64,000 nucleotides of DNA from Sclerurus mexicanus (Eukaryota; Chordata; Aves; Passeriformes; Furnariidae), in contig VWZF01001805.1 of assembly GCA_013396755.1 (NCBI GenBank), forward strand, positions 703,728 through 767,727, read 5' to 3'. Below, piece after piece: positions 37,300 through 49,525 of this stretch. The position numbers were made by a program, and so were the translations under genes. The first letter of the stretch is position 1. The number at the start of each line of letters is the position of its first letter. The notes under the pieces are model-generated. The model saw only the letters and a program-made list of their open reading frames with translations, was not told the DNA's origin and ran no database searches.

Positions 37300-40200
37300 A
37301 TCTGTTGTATAGCAAAAATCTGAAACAATTAGCCTCATCCATAAGAGGATGAAGCATGTGTTGATTTGAAGAGTCTGTCTTGTTGGTCACTTGGGTTCAA
37401 ATGTATCAGTAGCTCCATAGGCCTCTGCTGCAAGTATTCACATTGCAAGGTCAGGGGATGTGTCAAAACAGAATAGGAGGAAATTCAAACAAAAACAGAT
37501 CAAGCCAATGTCTGAGTGGGCTTTGGATTAGCTCCAGAAAAAGCCTGTGTTGCGGATTATGCCTTTGAAAGAAGAAGGAGTGACTTCCTTCTCCCCACTA
37601 CGTCATGAAAATTCATGGTGCATCGTGAAATGACTTTTATTTGCATCTCTCTGGGGAAAGTGGAGAGCTGAGTTTTAGGAAAATGAAAGTATTGCTAACC
37701 TCAAGCTTCTAGAGACCATTTTCACAGCATGTTAGAAGGGAGATCAGTTAGTCTTTAGGGCAGCCATATGTCTGAGGAGATACCCAGAGCCATTTCAGAA
37801 ACTGTTGCCTGCTTGGAGAACCTGTTTATCGACAGAGCAGAGAGGCATAAAAGATCCCCATGGTTCTTCTGAAATCCCCTACACTTTAAATGAATATCAC
37901 CATCTAACACTGGTTGCATGTTGCTCCCCCCAAGATGTGACCACTGACCTTTATTGTTCCAAAGCCATGGGCAAAACACCAAAGAAAATCTTGCGCAAAG
38001 CTTTGTTAATGAGTGACTTTTGAGATTCACAGTATTTTGCATTGTGGTTACTGGACCTCTGTGCTTAGAGGTCATCATCATCTGCCCTAGATAGAACATG
38101 ATTAATAAAGAACTGTTTTAATGTAATTTTCGCCGCTGACCTTAATTGCACAGGTCAGAAATGAAAGCAGCTCACCATATGCCAGACATTAAGGTCTTGA
38201 GCAATTCCCCAGCAAACGTTACACTCCCTGGATTGGATTGGAGCCCAGCCAGTCTGCACTCATTGAAACTTATAAATTGCCTTTATCTTGCTGGCAATGT
38301 AAAATTAAATTGGTATAAGGGATATTGCATTGTTGATGAAGATGTACAAGGCAGAGTTAACTCCAATACAGTGAACTTAACATGAGATATGAAAAATATC
38401 TTAATTGGCTCAGCACCTTCCTTTGCACGGCCTTGAAGAAACCCAGTGTTCCTGAAAACTGCAGTAACATTAAAGGAAATAGTCTTTGTTCATTCTCTTT
38501 GTGTGTTTGAATTGTACAGCTTTTCCTATACTGCTCATGAATAGTGGAGCACAAAACAGGATGTGTAGTAGTTTAGATGATGCTGTAGTGAGCTATGATT
38601 GTATCTAAGAAGTCCTTTTCTTCTGATATATTTATGACTTGTAAACCCTCCATTGCTACAATACTTCCTCAAGCTCTATTTCAGTCCATTGTCCATACAG
38701 GACTCATTTTATCAAGTTCTCTCATCTCTAGTTAAAATGACAATTGCATGATGTAAATCTAGGAGCAGCAGGGAGTCATTGGCTAGAGATGAAGTCCAGT
38801 GAACATTAACCCTTCTGGGCTCTCTTAACATTTAGACATAAAATTTGGAAGTAAATGAAAATGAAAATCCTTCTAGAAATTTTCTCTTCTCATGAACTCA
38901 GTCAAAGAAATTAAAATCTGCCAAGACCTTTTGGTGTATTCTGCTTCCCTTGAATCTTTGTGGTCTGTTACATCTATTTGAGAGAAGGTTGGGAATTTAT
39001 TATATTACTTGCTTGTTACAGTCCCTCTAGAATTATAACTATATTAATATAATTGTGCCAAACTAGGTAGACATTTTCCAGAGAGAGCGAGTGAGAAAGG
39101 CAGGGTTCATACTCTCAGGGGTTTATATTCCCAAACAGCATAGCCAAATAGGGAATGCTGAGCCACAAAGCAGTGGGGCCCAACTGTTCAACTGGGAGGG
39201 ACCATGCAGCACACTAGAAAAGCTGTCAGAAATCCCAAGGGCCTTTCCCACTCCCGTGATGGATGTGCATGCAGTCATGGAATAGTGTTACACAATCACA
39301 GGAGACAGCATTGCTAGCAATTACTCGCATGTCTGAACCCCAAACCAGAGTGCTGTGTATCCTGCTATGAGCTTTGGGGCTATGAGCCTTGGGATCTTTG
39401 TGGGAAAGGGCAGCAAAGGGAAAACTAGGTTGGATGAGTGAGCTACAGACTGGACAGAGGAATCTGAAAGTCCATCAATCTGCTGACCTTGACCCTGGGC
39501 AAAGTGCCATGCATATAACTGGTCAGAACTCCTGGGTCCTTGATGGCATTATCATCAAGGGATTTATGCCCTCAGCTGCCACACTCAGATACTTGCCCAT
39601 TGTCCCTGACTTGAGATCCAGTCTTTCCTAAGGTGCAAAGGTGGCTGAATATTTCAGCTGTGACCCTGGAGAAGGTTTCAACACTCAAAGATTGATGCTG
39701 CCTACAGCACCAAACCTGAAGTTCACTCACATTTGTATCAGTCAGTACGGGCCATATTCTGTTTTGGAGGGTTGCTTCAGGAGCCTTCTTGTGAGTTTGG
39801 GGCTATCCAGAAAATTGGCAGTCCTCAAAGTGTCAGCAGTAAGATCTGGTGCAGGGTCAGGAGGAGGAGGGGATATCCTGCGAACCATCCATCTGGACTC
39901 AGGAGGAATCAATACCTTTCAGCCCCTAGGTGTTAGGGTGACAAGCTCTAATAAATGCAGCAGATGGGTATCTGATAGAGAGTCTTTAGTAGGCTGGCTG
40001 AGTGCCTGACAAACCACAGGGAGAAAATCACAGTATTAAAAGAAGCCCCACGCAGAAATGCACTGAAATATTGCCAGCAAAACATCCGACCAGCTCCCAA
40101 AAGGGCTTCCTGCACAGCAGAAGTCAAACCCACTGTCTCTTGTGTTCACTTCTTCCTTTTTTTTCCCCAGACCTGGTGCCATGAAAGGGCGTTAGTGAGC

Positions 40201-42150
40201 ATCTCACCAAGCACCAACCTCCCACCCTGTCTCTTCTCATGTTCTCCTAGAACCTGAAGGATGAACAAGCAGCATCCAGGTTGTACATAGGCCACGTCTG
40301 AAAGTTTTTAAAAAGAAAGAGAGAGAGCTTTCAGCAGAACATATCTGTTAACTGGCTTCTTCACCTAATTAGCTGTGGAAAAGTCACCAGATGGACAAAG
40401 ATTTTAATGATGGCTTCATTCAGAGTCTTGGAGGAGTGGGTTGGATATAAGAGATAATTATCTTGACTTTTAGATGTAAAAGGATTCTATTTTATTCTGC
40501 TTTTTTTCCCTTTTCTAGTTCATTTTTAATGAAAGAGAGGAACAGTGAAATTCAAAACATCAAATAAAAAAGGAAGGTTGACAATCCTCCGTTTAATCTC
40601 TGCTTAGTGCCAGCCTGGACTGACATTTCTAAGGATTGGTTTGATGGGAAGCTTGTTTGTTCATAAATTGCCACAAAATGGCATTCTGAGTTTAACCAGG
40701 GACTTCCCCCTTCTCCCTGTGTGCTGGGAGGAAAGCTAAAGCCACATGACTAAATGCTACAGGTGTTGAAGGTGTGTTTTCATGACACAGAAAGAAATAT
40801 GGATAGAAATGTCACTTTCACAACTGTTTCTTACCCTTCGTGCACCTCAGATCCTACACTGGGGTCAGTAAGGGACATCAAGATGAGATCATGAGAGCAT
40901 ATCCACTGCTGTATAGCTGCCTCAAATGTTCATAGAGACCTTGGTGGGGCTACCGGGACTCTCCTTTAGCACAGAGAGCAGAGCTTGTCTCTGCAAGGCA
41001 GGAGAGCTCCTACTGCTGGTGAGTGGGTGACAGAGGATGGAATAGAAGGCAGCAAACAAGATCTGGATGAACCTGGGAGGTTACCAGAGGACAACTGCTC
41101 TTCGTGATGCAGGGGACAAAAGTTCATTTCCCTATGTGCCAGCTGGTTCCTCCATCCTGTTTGCAGGCTGTGGGTAGGAGAAAATCCATGAGCAACTCAG
41201 AGCTCTGAGAAGCTGTGGGCACAAGAGACAGGTTTGCAGAAGGTTTTCAGGAGTTAAGATTGAAGAGAAGTAAGTTTTATGAAATCAACAGCATCCCAGT
41301 GAGAATGTGTGCTTCAAATGAATGCTATGCATAGTTCTGGGGTATGCTCAGAGGTAACACACATGGCATGCCTTTGGTCATATTCATCTGGGTTCAGTTG
41401 GGGCCTTGCAACCAGTGGCTGGAAGTGGATTTCAATTAAAACCTTATTGGCAGCATGAGCACTTGGACCTGAAAAGGGTAGATGCTCATATATATCTCAG
41501 GGATAAGCCTTTTCTGCATCCTGATTTAAGTTTTTGAAAGGAATCTCTTCATTTGCCAGTAAGTCACTCCTATCTCCATCAGTGCTCCCCAAGCGTCTGA
41601 TAGAAAAGCAAGAACACAAACTGGGTTAAAAAATCTAACTAATTGCCACGTCTGTTTTGAAACTGCTTTGATGTCTGAGAATATGCAATATATGGCTATC
41701 AACTTTGGCTGTTGTCATTCAAATTAAGTGCAGACTCTAGAGACAAGCTTTGAACTCTAGTATCACAGTGAAGGGCCTAATAGTAGAGCACACTGATGGA
41801 AAAGCAATATATAAAAGACAAAGCCTGTGGTTTCTGAGAACTTACACTGGCAGCTGGATAACTGGATCATTTTATCTGTGATTGAAATGACTGGAACCTC
41901 TGAAGCCCATAAAATGAGGAAACCACATGAGAATGACATTGTTGGGGAGGCTTTAGCATTCACTCTGCTAGGGTAGTCCTTGAGACCAGTGTTTGGCACA
42001 GTGCTCCAGCCCTCTCTGTGCTGCTGATGTGCAGAAGAAAGTTTGCAGAAACAGAAGTTGGTGGGAAAATTCAAAGTATTCAGAGCTCTTGAAATTCCTC
42101 CCTTTCCAGTCACGTTTTCTGTAAAGTAGGAAAAGATGAAGGGAAAACCT
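37300..42150. other. Unique non-coding sequence, no gene seen
   Basis: No exon, RNA or transposon recognised. Frames of up to 122 codons (39641-40009, plus) have no domain signature. The stretch 38100-38400 is AT-rich, free of repeats and contains several ATTAAT/TAATT-type motifs. A short purine run (aaagaaagagagagag) lies at about 40313-40328. Confidence 0.55.
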
Positions 42151-42214
42151 TTTATTGTTATTGTTACCATTATTGTTGTTATCATTATTGTTGTTGCCAT
42201 TATTTTATTACCAT
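42151..42214. repeat. Degenerate ATT/GTT trinucleotide repeat
   Basis: About 64 bases of TTATTG, TTGTTA, CCATTATTG and similar units, a decayed trinucleotide microsatellite. The 155-codon minus-strand frame at 41763-42230 starts within it and owes its methionine/threonine/isoleucine-rich N-terminus to the repeat. Confidence 0.88.
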
Positions 42215-43863
42215 TTTCCCAAGTTGCCATCAGTCTTGTGTTGAATATTGCTCTCTGAATTATTCAGATATAAACTCTTCTCAAGACTTTGCATTAACTT
42301 CAGTTAGAGTCTTCTTCCCAGTCAGAGAGGAAAGGGCTTGGGACAAAACCCTGTATCCATAGATAAAAAATGGCATAACTCCTCAACACAACGAGTTGCT
42401 CATGAATCACAAGAGAGGTCCTGGACCAGTTGTACCTGAAACTGTATTGATAGATAGATGTAGATATGGGCACATACATGTACACTTCTGTAAAAGCTGT
42501 TTGATGGGTGCTAGAAGGTATTATTGCTTTAAAATGTACAAGAAATAAGGGATGAGAAAAAAGCCTCTACCATGTAACCAAAAAAATGTTAGGGTGTAAT
42601 TAGGCATAGAGAGTAGAATCAGCAAGTCTGGAGCTAAGAAAGGACCCTTGGGCTTCTTCAGCTTCCCCCGTAAGTGTCATGTTGAACCCCATGAGCTGGT
42701 AGCCTCGATGTGCCTCTCCACGGAGTGTTGGCCCTTTCACTAGAGGAGTGTTTCCAGGTGATTTACTGAGGACCTTGTTTAACATGAGATCAGACATCAT
42801 TTCCAAACCCATTAAATTGTTTTTGGCTTAGCAATGTGGCTAGATTTTTCATTCTAGTTTTCCTAGGGGCTTTATTAAAGTGTGAAGCTGCTTTCTGCAT
42901 TTCAGATAGAAGTAAGTGTGGTATTCATCATTTTGAGCTGTGGGTATTGAACGGCTGCCTTTGCTTTTGGAGCACCCTGGAATTTCAGCTTGTTGGTGTA
43001 TTTAACAACCTGATTAAAAATAGGCAGAAAAGTCTCTGTTGCAAAGCTCATTCAATATTTGGAGAGAATCTTAAAGAGAAAAAAACGGGTCCAATACAGA
43101 ACATACATGGCTCCAATCTTTAAAACCAGGAAATGCTCAGAGATTAGTGTGGAGTCTTTTCTGTTAACCACTGTCTGCATGATTTCCTTGAATGATCAAT
43201 ACAGCCAGAGGAATTGGGCGTGCTGAGGCCTTCCCTAGCAGCGTTCAGGATCTCACAGGATCTGATCACACGTTAGAAATGCCATGGTCTGGCTGGGGTC
43301 ACCAAATCATCATGAGGTTACAGCTATATCATTAGTGATGTCACTTAAAGTGGGCGGTGACCCAAGTACTATGTTGTTTTAGATGTGCTTTAATAATGCT
43401 CTTTCTTTTTTCCTCCATCCCCTATTTATTTTCATGGAGTGGGGCCATTGGAGTGACAAGTTGAGTTAACGTGATGGTCCATCATTTCCTCTTTCTGTAA
43501 TTTTAATTCAGCAGATTGTTGCCTTGCATCTGCATTTCTGTTTGTGTATCTCACACTCCTCTGACACATCACCTTTCCAGGGCTATAATTTTTCATCTAA
43601 GATTATGGACAGGCATTTGGAAAGTGGCCTCAACCAGTGAGGCGAGGCGAACTAGGGTAATTTTTGTGAACCAAGAGGTAGAGTGATGCATAAAATATAT
43701 GTCAAATTAGAGCCAGCACTTCACTGTAAGAAAGACACCAATTAATGGGTTCTATGGGTTTGGGTTTAATAGAGCAGAAGATTTACCAGCCTTTAAAAGC
43801 TTAATACCAACACTGTTTACTGGGTGAGATCATTTGTCAGTGGCTAAGAGCTTCCTGATTTCC
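42215..43863. other. Unique non-coding sequence, no gene seen
   Basis: No gene recognised. A three-unit GATA string (tagatagatag) lies at about 42451. A gtaagtgt donor-like string at 42911 follows a hydrophobic frame that begins with GTG and has no usable ATG. Confidence 0.5.
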
Positions 43864-44219
43864 CTAGTCCCTCACAAATAGCAACAGGCATAGCCACAGA
43901 CATTGACAGTGGTGTGCTGCTTCTTGCTCAAAGTATATCTTAATCTGTTTCATGGCTGCAGCATGGACAATGGGATGCATTTTATATAGGGAATATGAAG
44001 AATTAAGATCAACATAGATAAGACTCTCTTTCTGCAGCTCTGGCTGGCTCTCATCCAGCAGGAATACGCCAGCTCCAATGAGCATCAGTAGCATGATGAG
44101 CATGAGGTAATTTGTTTGGCTTTCTCAGGTGCTTCCTCCTCCTCCTTTTCTTCAGAAATCTTCTCTTTCAGTTTACCTGCTCTTGGTCTGCATAGTTTAA
44201 GATGAGAGACAACCATCAT
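43864..44219 (-). pseudogene. Possible frame-shifted coding relic, unrecognised
   Basis: Two ATG-initiated minus-strand frames overlap. The first (44219 down to 44085, 44 codons) becomes rich in lysine and glutamate near its end. The second (44103 down to 43864, 79 codons) opens in another frame with about 17 hydrophobic residues (MLIMLLMLIGAGVFLL), followed by a polar, tyrosine- and glutamine-containing stretch. A charged segment leading into a single membrane span is a believable protein pattern, and one indel in the overlap (44085-44103) would split it. I recognise no family. It lies about 20 bases past the 3' end of the CR1 copy at 44243. Chance is quite possible; confidence is low. Confidence 0.15.
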
Positions 44220-44242
44220 CCTTAGTGCAAAACTACCACACA

Positions 44243-44369
44243 ATCATAGAACAGTTTAGGCTGGAAGGGACCTTAAAGGCCATCTAGTTCCTCTCCACTG
44301 CCATAAGCAGGGACACCTACTAGACCAGGTTGCTCAAAGCCCCATCCAGCCTGGCCTTGAACACTTCCA
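44243..44369 (-). mobile_element. CR1 LINE, 3'-terminal fragment
   Basis: The plus strand shows the reverse-complemented CR1 tail: atcatagaacagtttaggct, then ggaagggaccttaaaggcc, 'gcagggacacctactagacc', 'aggttgctcaaagcccc' and 'cctggccttgaacacttcc'. Homology stops abruptly after the last block, so only about 127 bases of the element remain. The insertion is on the minus strand, with the 3' end at the left. It has fewer differences from the usual avian sequence than the 27 kb copy in the part they share. No coding part is retained. Confidence 0.93.
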
Positions 44370-47300
44370 TCTGAGATATGGAAACTTAATTGATGATCCA
44401 GACCTACTGGGCTTTCTTGTGTGAGCCTTATAAAATCTGATAGGAGGTGTGTTGGAAACCATAATTTCTTGTCTACAGGAGGTCCTTTAACTCCCCACGA
44501 CTTTGACTTGTCAATAAGGAAGCAGGTTATGCCCAGGCGGCACAGGATTTATCCAAGTTTATACAAAGAATAGTTTTTTTCTTGGGTGTACTCCACACTA
44601 AGAATGATTTATTGTGAGTCCATTAATATGTCTTTAATATCACCAAGACACTGAGCTTAAAAATTTATCATGTGTTCTTTAATCTTCATAAACAAAGGGA
44701 TTTGCCATGCAAGATTATCTTAAGAGCATTTTTAAATTACTACTTATTCCTTAACTGTGTTGTGTTTGTGAAAAGGCATGGCTATGTGGTTTCTCAGATA
44801 ATATTATTCCAGCATAAGAATGCAAAGAACTTTTTTTTAAAAAAAGCAAACAAGCAAATGGAATGTAAATAAAGGAGAAAAGCAAAATATTTGGACTTCT
44901 GAAGTTCCTCCAGTGTTGTTTTATGTATTTTAGAATGGTTTACATTTCCCTGGCAAAATTTCCCTTGAATACAAAAAAAGAAGAGAGAATTTTCAAGGAT
45001 CTGAGGCTGTGTAAGACTCTGAGCAAAGAAAATCATTGTCATGAAAATACTGTTTGCATTTTGCAATGACATAAGGCTTGAGAAGACCCTTTCTTGGATC
45101 TTTCCTTCAAGTGAAAGCTCTTGTTACCCTAACACTTCCACACCAGCTATCAAGGAAAAGGTCAAATGTGAATTTGAACCACGGGAAAAGGTTATTCAAG
45201 TAAATTTCTGAGGTCACTCAAAGTACAAATTTACAACACTGTTGAAGAAGAGATAGTGCAGGATGTTTCCACAGCCAATGATCTTTGCTTACAGCAGATT
45301 CTAAAAAACTTACTGAAGCTGTCTTCTGTAGCAAGGAGTTTGGATGCAAAAAGGGAAAACTGAGGTATCTCTGCTTCAGTCCTCTGGCCCAGAAGAGGTC
45401 TTTGGGGAAGATGAATCTCATTGAATTTCACATCTGTGCTTTTGTAAGCCCCACTGATGGATATGAGAATGATGACTCCTCTCTAGAGAACTCAAGAGCA
45501 GCATATCATGTTCAACATTGTGTTCCTCAAAGAACTGTAGAAAATCAGTGTTGTAATCTAATGAATTTGAGAAGATGTCTCCTGAAGGGGTAAATTACCA
45601 TACAGAATGTGGTCTTTTATTGTAAAGCTGTAATCTTATTTTACTGTTCTACTAATGATGCACAGTGAGCTGTGACTGGGGGAGCCCCAAGAAACATAAT
45701 GATGGCTGTTTATTATAGCAATATTTAATACATTTCATTAATACAGAGATGTTTTCACTGAGGACAGTGGCAATTCTATTGTAGAGCAGGATAGAAAGAA
45801 CACATATCTATATGATGTGCTATGCTAAAATATACACCATTAATTTCCTCTTGCTTTTTCAAAATCAACCTTGATGTCAGTGGTTGGTCATATCCTCAGT
45901 AGTCAGAGACCTCTGAAATGTCTTCTCCAAGGTTTGCTCTTGAATGAACCAGAATATACTTTTTAGAACACAAAAGGAAGTTAGAGTTTTTGAGAACCCA
46001 GTGGCAAGAAGCCTTTCAGTGAGGCTGGTTTGATGGTGAAGGATGAAGCTGCTTGTCAGAGCTACCTGGTGGAACTGACCTGCAGTACCTTGCATTTGAT
46101 TTCACCTCTTGATGAGTGAATTGCTCCCAGTGAAGCTCATTCTGTCCCATGCTCTGCAGGAACAAAGATGCTGTTGGGTGATTTCTCCACTCATACTGTT
46201 TTCTAAAGCTCTGCTCAGAATGAAACTCCCCAATCCAGTCCTATTCACTGCTAACTAGAGGCAAGAAGTGATATATGGAATGGAAAAGCAGAAAGCGATG
46301 GGGCCAGCTTGCCCAGGCCATCAACCCCACAGGTCAGCTCTTCCTTGCAGCATCTCTAGCTCTGCTCCAGCAGTTGTGCCATAGAGGAGGTCTTGCTGTA
46401 ACAGATCTACAGCTGAGGCACTGTCATTGTCCAGCCTGCCCAGCACTCTCCATCTGTCCACCTGTTCTTCCCCTTCCCCTTGAGTAGCAGAGTTTGGATT
46501 AAGAATTGCTGGGCTGGAAGGGTATTCTGTTTGGGGGAAGAGGATGCTGAATGGATTGACAGCAGCCTATTCATTTTCTTTGAAGAAATGACAAGATTGT
46601 TGGAAAAGGAGTGGTATCAGCAGGTTGTGCCCACCATGATGCAGTGGAAGGAAGAAATAGCACTGGCACATCTCAAGAAGTGGTGGTGCTGGAGTGGGGT
46701 TAGTTAGCAAGTGCTGTTAATAATGACAGCCACCTGTTTCATTAGCCATAGTTTCAAACAGAAAGGATGTGGTATGCAAATCACCATGCAAAGCAGTCTG
46801 GCAAGGACCAGATAGGGGCAGAGAGTTGCCAAAGGCTCTGATAGCAGCTGAAGCAACAGATGTGTTGCACCAAAGAGTGCCAGGAAGGGAACAAATGGCC
46901 ATGGCTGCACTTTCCCTTGGGCAAAGTAGAACACTGGCGTTGCCATTTGGCAGTATTTCCGCCAGGTCTTTATATGGATAGTTGACCTTGATTTGCAAGG
47001 CTGATACATTTGGTGCCCTCCAGTTGGCTTCTGCTATATTGGCCGGCACCTAAAGGCTTGTCAGCATGAAGACCAGTCATAAAAATTTATCCCAGTCTAT
47101 TTCATTGAAGGGACAGGAACTTATGGTGCACTAGCATGCTGCTTGCATAAATTGCATCTCATTGCTTTTTATAGCTTACATATACACTATAAATTTTGTA
47201 AGAAGAGAGAGAAAGGGAGTTAAATAAGATTGAATACATGCAGAAAGAGAAGTTCTTTTTCCTTCCAGTTGTACCAGAAGAGCAGTTGCTTCCCTTTGTC

Positions 47301-47579
47301 TGGAGGTGTGAGCAGGAAGGATGAGCAGTGGATGAATTTCAAAAAATTCAAAGCCTTGGCTTGATTCAGATATGGCACCCCTCAGCCGAATTGGCCAAGA
47401 AAACAGGCAGAAGCCAGGCTGGCTGAATATCGTATGCCCCTGGAGCTCAGCTCTTAGTGAATGTGAACCGACTGTTGAAGGAATTCAGGATGAGACTTGA
47501 CTGAACCTCTGCCAAGATTTGTCAAAGGCTGAGATTTGAAGAAGGATAGCCCTTTGAGATTAAGAATAGCTAGGCTGTG
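44370..47579. other. Unique non-coding sequence, no gene seen
   Basis: No exon or repeat family recognised. Frames of about 100 codons occur at 45285-45593 (plus) and at 46704-47049 on the minus strand in two frames. The longer minus frame (46717-47049) starts at GTG. An octamer-like ATGCAAAT lies at 46774-46781, a chance-level observation in a window of this size. Confidence 0.55.
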
Positions 47580-47750
47580 TTTCTGGCTCTGTCTCATACT
47601 CCTGGGGTGACCCTGGGCAAGGCATTTAATCATGCAAAAAGGAATACCAGCTGTATCCTCACTTTACAGGGCTGCAGGGGTGTTGAAAGGACAGATTAAT
47701 TAAAGTTTAGGAGAGACTCAAACAGAACAATGACAAGCCCTACATAAATA
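47580..47750 (+). repeat. MIR/CORE-SINE-like ancient SINE fragment
   Basis: The order of matches follows the MIR consensus: 'gtgaccctgggcaaggcattta', which corresponds to the diagnostic gtgaccttgggcaagt block, then a degraded middle, 'tatcctcactttacagg', a 'gttgaaaggacagattaatta' block like MIR's 'gttgtgaggattaaatga', and an 'acataaatag'-like end. The insertion reads on the plus strand. Such elements are very old and mostly inert, though some have been recruited as enhancers. The ends are approximate. Confidence 0.65.
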
Positions 47751-48113
47751 GGTTGTTGCTAGAGCTAATGGGAAATGCAAGCTGCAACCCCATGTGAATT
47801 TCTGACATTACAACATTTGGTTATGAGCAGGTTGGTGCAAAGTAGACAACTTTGGCAAAATAAAAAGGTCACTAATTTCTGTTAAGAAATACCAGCGTGT
47901 TTCATTTTGGCTTATTTCAGGTGTTTTCTGGCTTTTGAACTCCTTTTCCCCATGCAATGTATGATATCAGGCTCTTAGGATGCCTTGTGGCACTGTAGTC
48001 AGAGAAGAAACTATCTCATCCTGACAGAGGTAATTAGGCTGCATATCTCTGTAGTAATATGCAAAGCTCTTGAACATCATCTTTTTCAAATCACTACAGA
48101 AGTTCAGGCAAGA
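47751..48113. other. Unique non-coding sequence, no gene seen
   Basis: Nothing recognisable between the MIR-like fragment and the inverted repeat. Confidence 0.5.
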
Positions 48114-48162
48114 ATCTGCTGCTTGTGAGATCAATCTAAAATTTAGATTGGATTCAGCAGAT
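48114..48162. repeat. Nested inverted repeat (9-bp inner and 8-bp outer stems)
   Basis: The core caatctaaaatttagattg (48132-48150) is a perfect 9-bp inverted repeat around one base. Outside it, atctgctg (48114-48121) pairs exactly with cagcagat (48155-48162), separated by short asymmetric internal loops of ten and four bases. Together they could fold as a bulged hairpin in RNA or a cruciform in DNA. The single-base loop makes a simple RNA hairpin of the core sterically poor, so a dyad-type protein site is another option. Confidence 0.8.
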
Positions 48163-49525
48163 CATAATATTTGAATTGAGGTCCACCACCCTATCTCCTA
48201 CAGGTTTTTCATTCTCAGTTTCCCATTTCAGAAAAATCAATGTATATTTAAAGATGTATTTTTTTTGGGAAACCATATGTTGCTGCTGCAAGAACACATT
48301 GATGTCATATTACTTGCTGGCATTGTGTGGTATATAGTGACTACTTTTATTTTCCAATTCATGCTAAAGTCCTTTATGCTGCTCTCTGGATATATTAGGG
48401 CAGAAAATCATAGAATTCTTTATGAATGTAAGCTGATTTATAACACCACATAAAAGGTGAAATAGGAGGGTTTTTCAGCTTTCACTATAAAGCAGGGAAA
48501 AACTGTTAATTCAGACAAATATATCCACTATCTCTGTAAATAAATCCAAATCCCTCAATATAAAATTAAATTGATAGGTTATTAATTAATTAGAAATAAA
48601 ATAATTGTCTTTTCTTTTTTCCTTTGTTATCCCTGACAGAAGTCTGAAGTTAGATAGATGCATGAGAACAGTATTGTAGGAACTATTTTGCTCATCTGTA
48701 TGCAAGTAGGTTGGGGAAAGTGTGGTTAAAAAAAAATTTGCAGAGAAAAATAAAAGATATGTGGGAAGTTCAGGAAAGCAATGTTTCACATGGAAAAAGA
48801 AAAGGGGTTGTTCTACATTTAACAGTGACTTCCAAATTACTCTCAACTTTGCCATGAGAAAATTACTCAATTTCCCTCCAAAATAAAACTTGAAATCATT
48901 TTTGAAGCTAATTTACTATTCCATTTAAAAAACAACTAACAAAATTGCATTGTTAGGAGTTTCTTAGGGGGAAAAATGATTTTTTTATGGACTGTCATCA
49001 AAATGTATAATTTCAGGAGAAATGTGAACATGAGAAATCAAAGAACTGAAAGTTTTTAGTCAAGTAAGAGGAACTTTATAAAATTTTTCCCACAGTTTCT
49101 CTGACTCCCCGTGATCTGTCTGTTTGGTCATCCATCCATTCTGAGTTTCCTGTAATAAAGCAGCAGGTTTTGGAGCTGCCATGTATATTAAGTTAACCTC
49201 TGCTGCACATTCTGGCAGAAAAGGTGTTCTCTGTGGGAGAAGTGTGCTAAATTTTGTATGTACTACCTGCATCACGCTTGAAAAGGGTTAGACAGAGTTG
49301 GTAACATTCCCAGAACTAAAGCAAATCTGTTCTTATGAGATTTCATGATGTTTGATGATTTTATCGTGCCCACAAACAGATCATTATCTGCATTTGTATT
49401 AAAGGTAGGTTTTCAAGGTTCCTCTTTCCCTTGACTCCTCTCTAGGATGCACCATGAGCACACCAGGTGTGTGAAGACATGTTTCAGCACTTCTGAATGG
49501 ATGCACTGCTCAGGAAAGGAGGCCC
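48163..49525. other. AT-rich unique sequence, no gene seen
   Basis: AT-rich DNA with several TTAATTAAT-type strings (about 48577-48593) and an A9 run at about 48728. No exon or element recognised. Confidence 0.5.

Noticed and set aside
37391..37402. gggttcaaatg string considered as a tRNA TpsiC/B-box
   Set aside because: No A-box, cloverleaf partner or acceptor stem lies at the right distance. The same holds for the similar string near 56007.
41763..42230. 155-codon minus-strand frame
   Set aside because: Its N-terminal part lies in a degenerate trinucleotide repeat and the rest has no family signature or splice boundary.
42836..43123. Plus-strand frame whose start looks like a signal peptide and which is followed by a gtaagt donor
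   Set aside because: The frame begins with GTG, not ATG, and no in-frame ATG precedes the hydrophobic stretch, so a vertebrate ribosome would not start there. No matching downstream exon is visible.
46774..46781. Octamer ATGCAAAT, also at 55365-55372
   Set aside because: Two exact 8-mers in 64 kb is near chance expectation and no promoter context was seen.
46704..47049. Two overlapping minus-strand frames of 101 and 110 codons, considered as a retroelement or processed gene relic
   Set aside because: The longer starts at GTG, neither shows a known motif, and no long terminal repeats or poly-A tail were found nearby.
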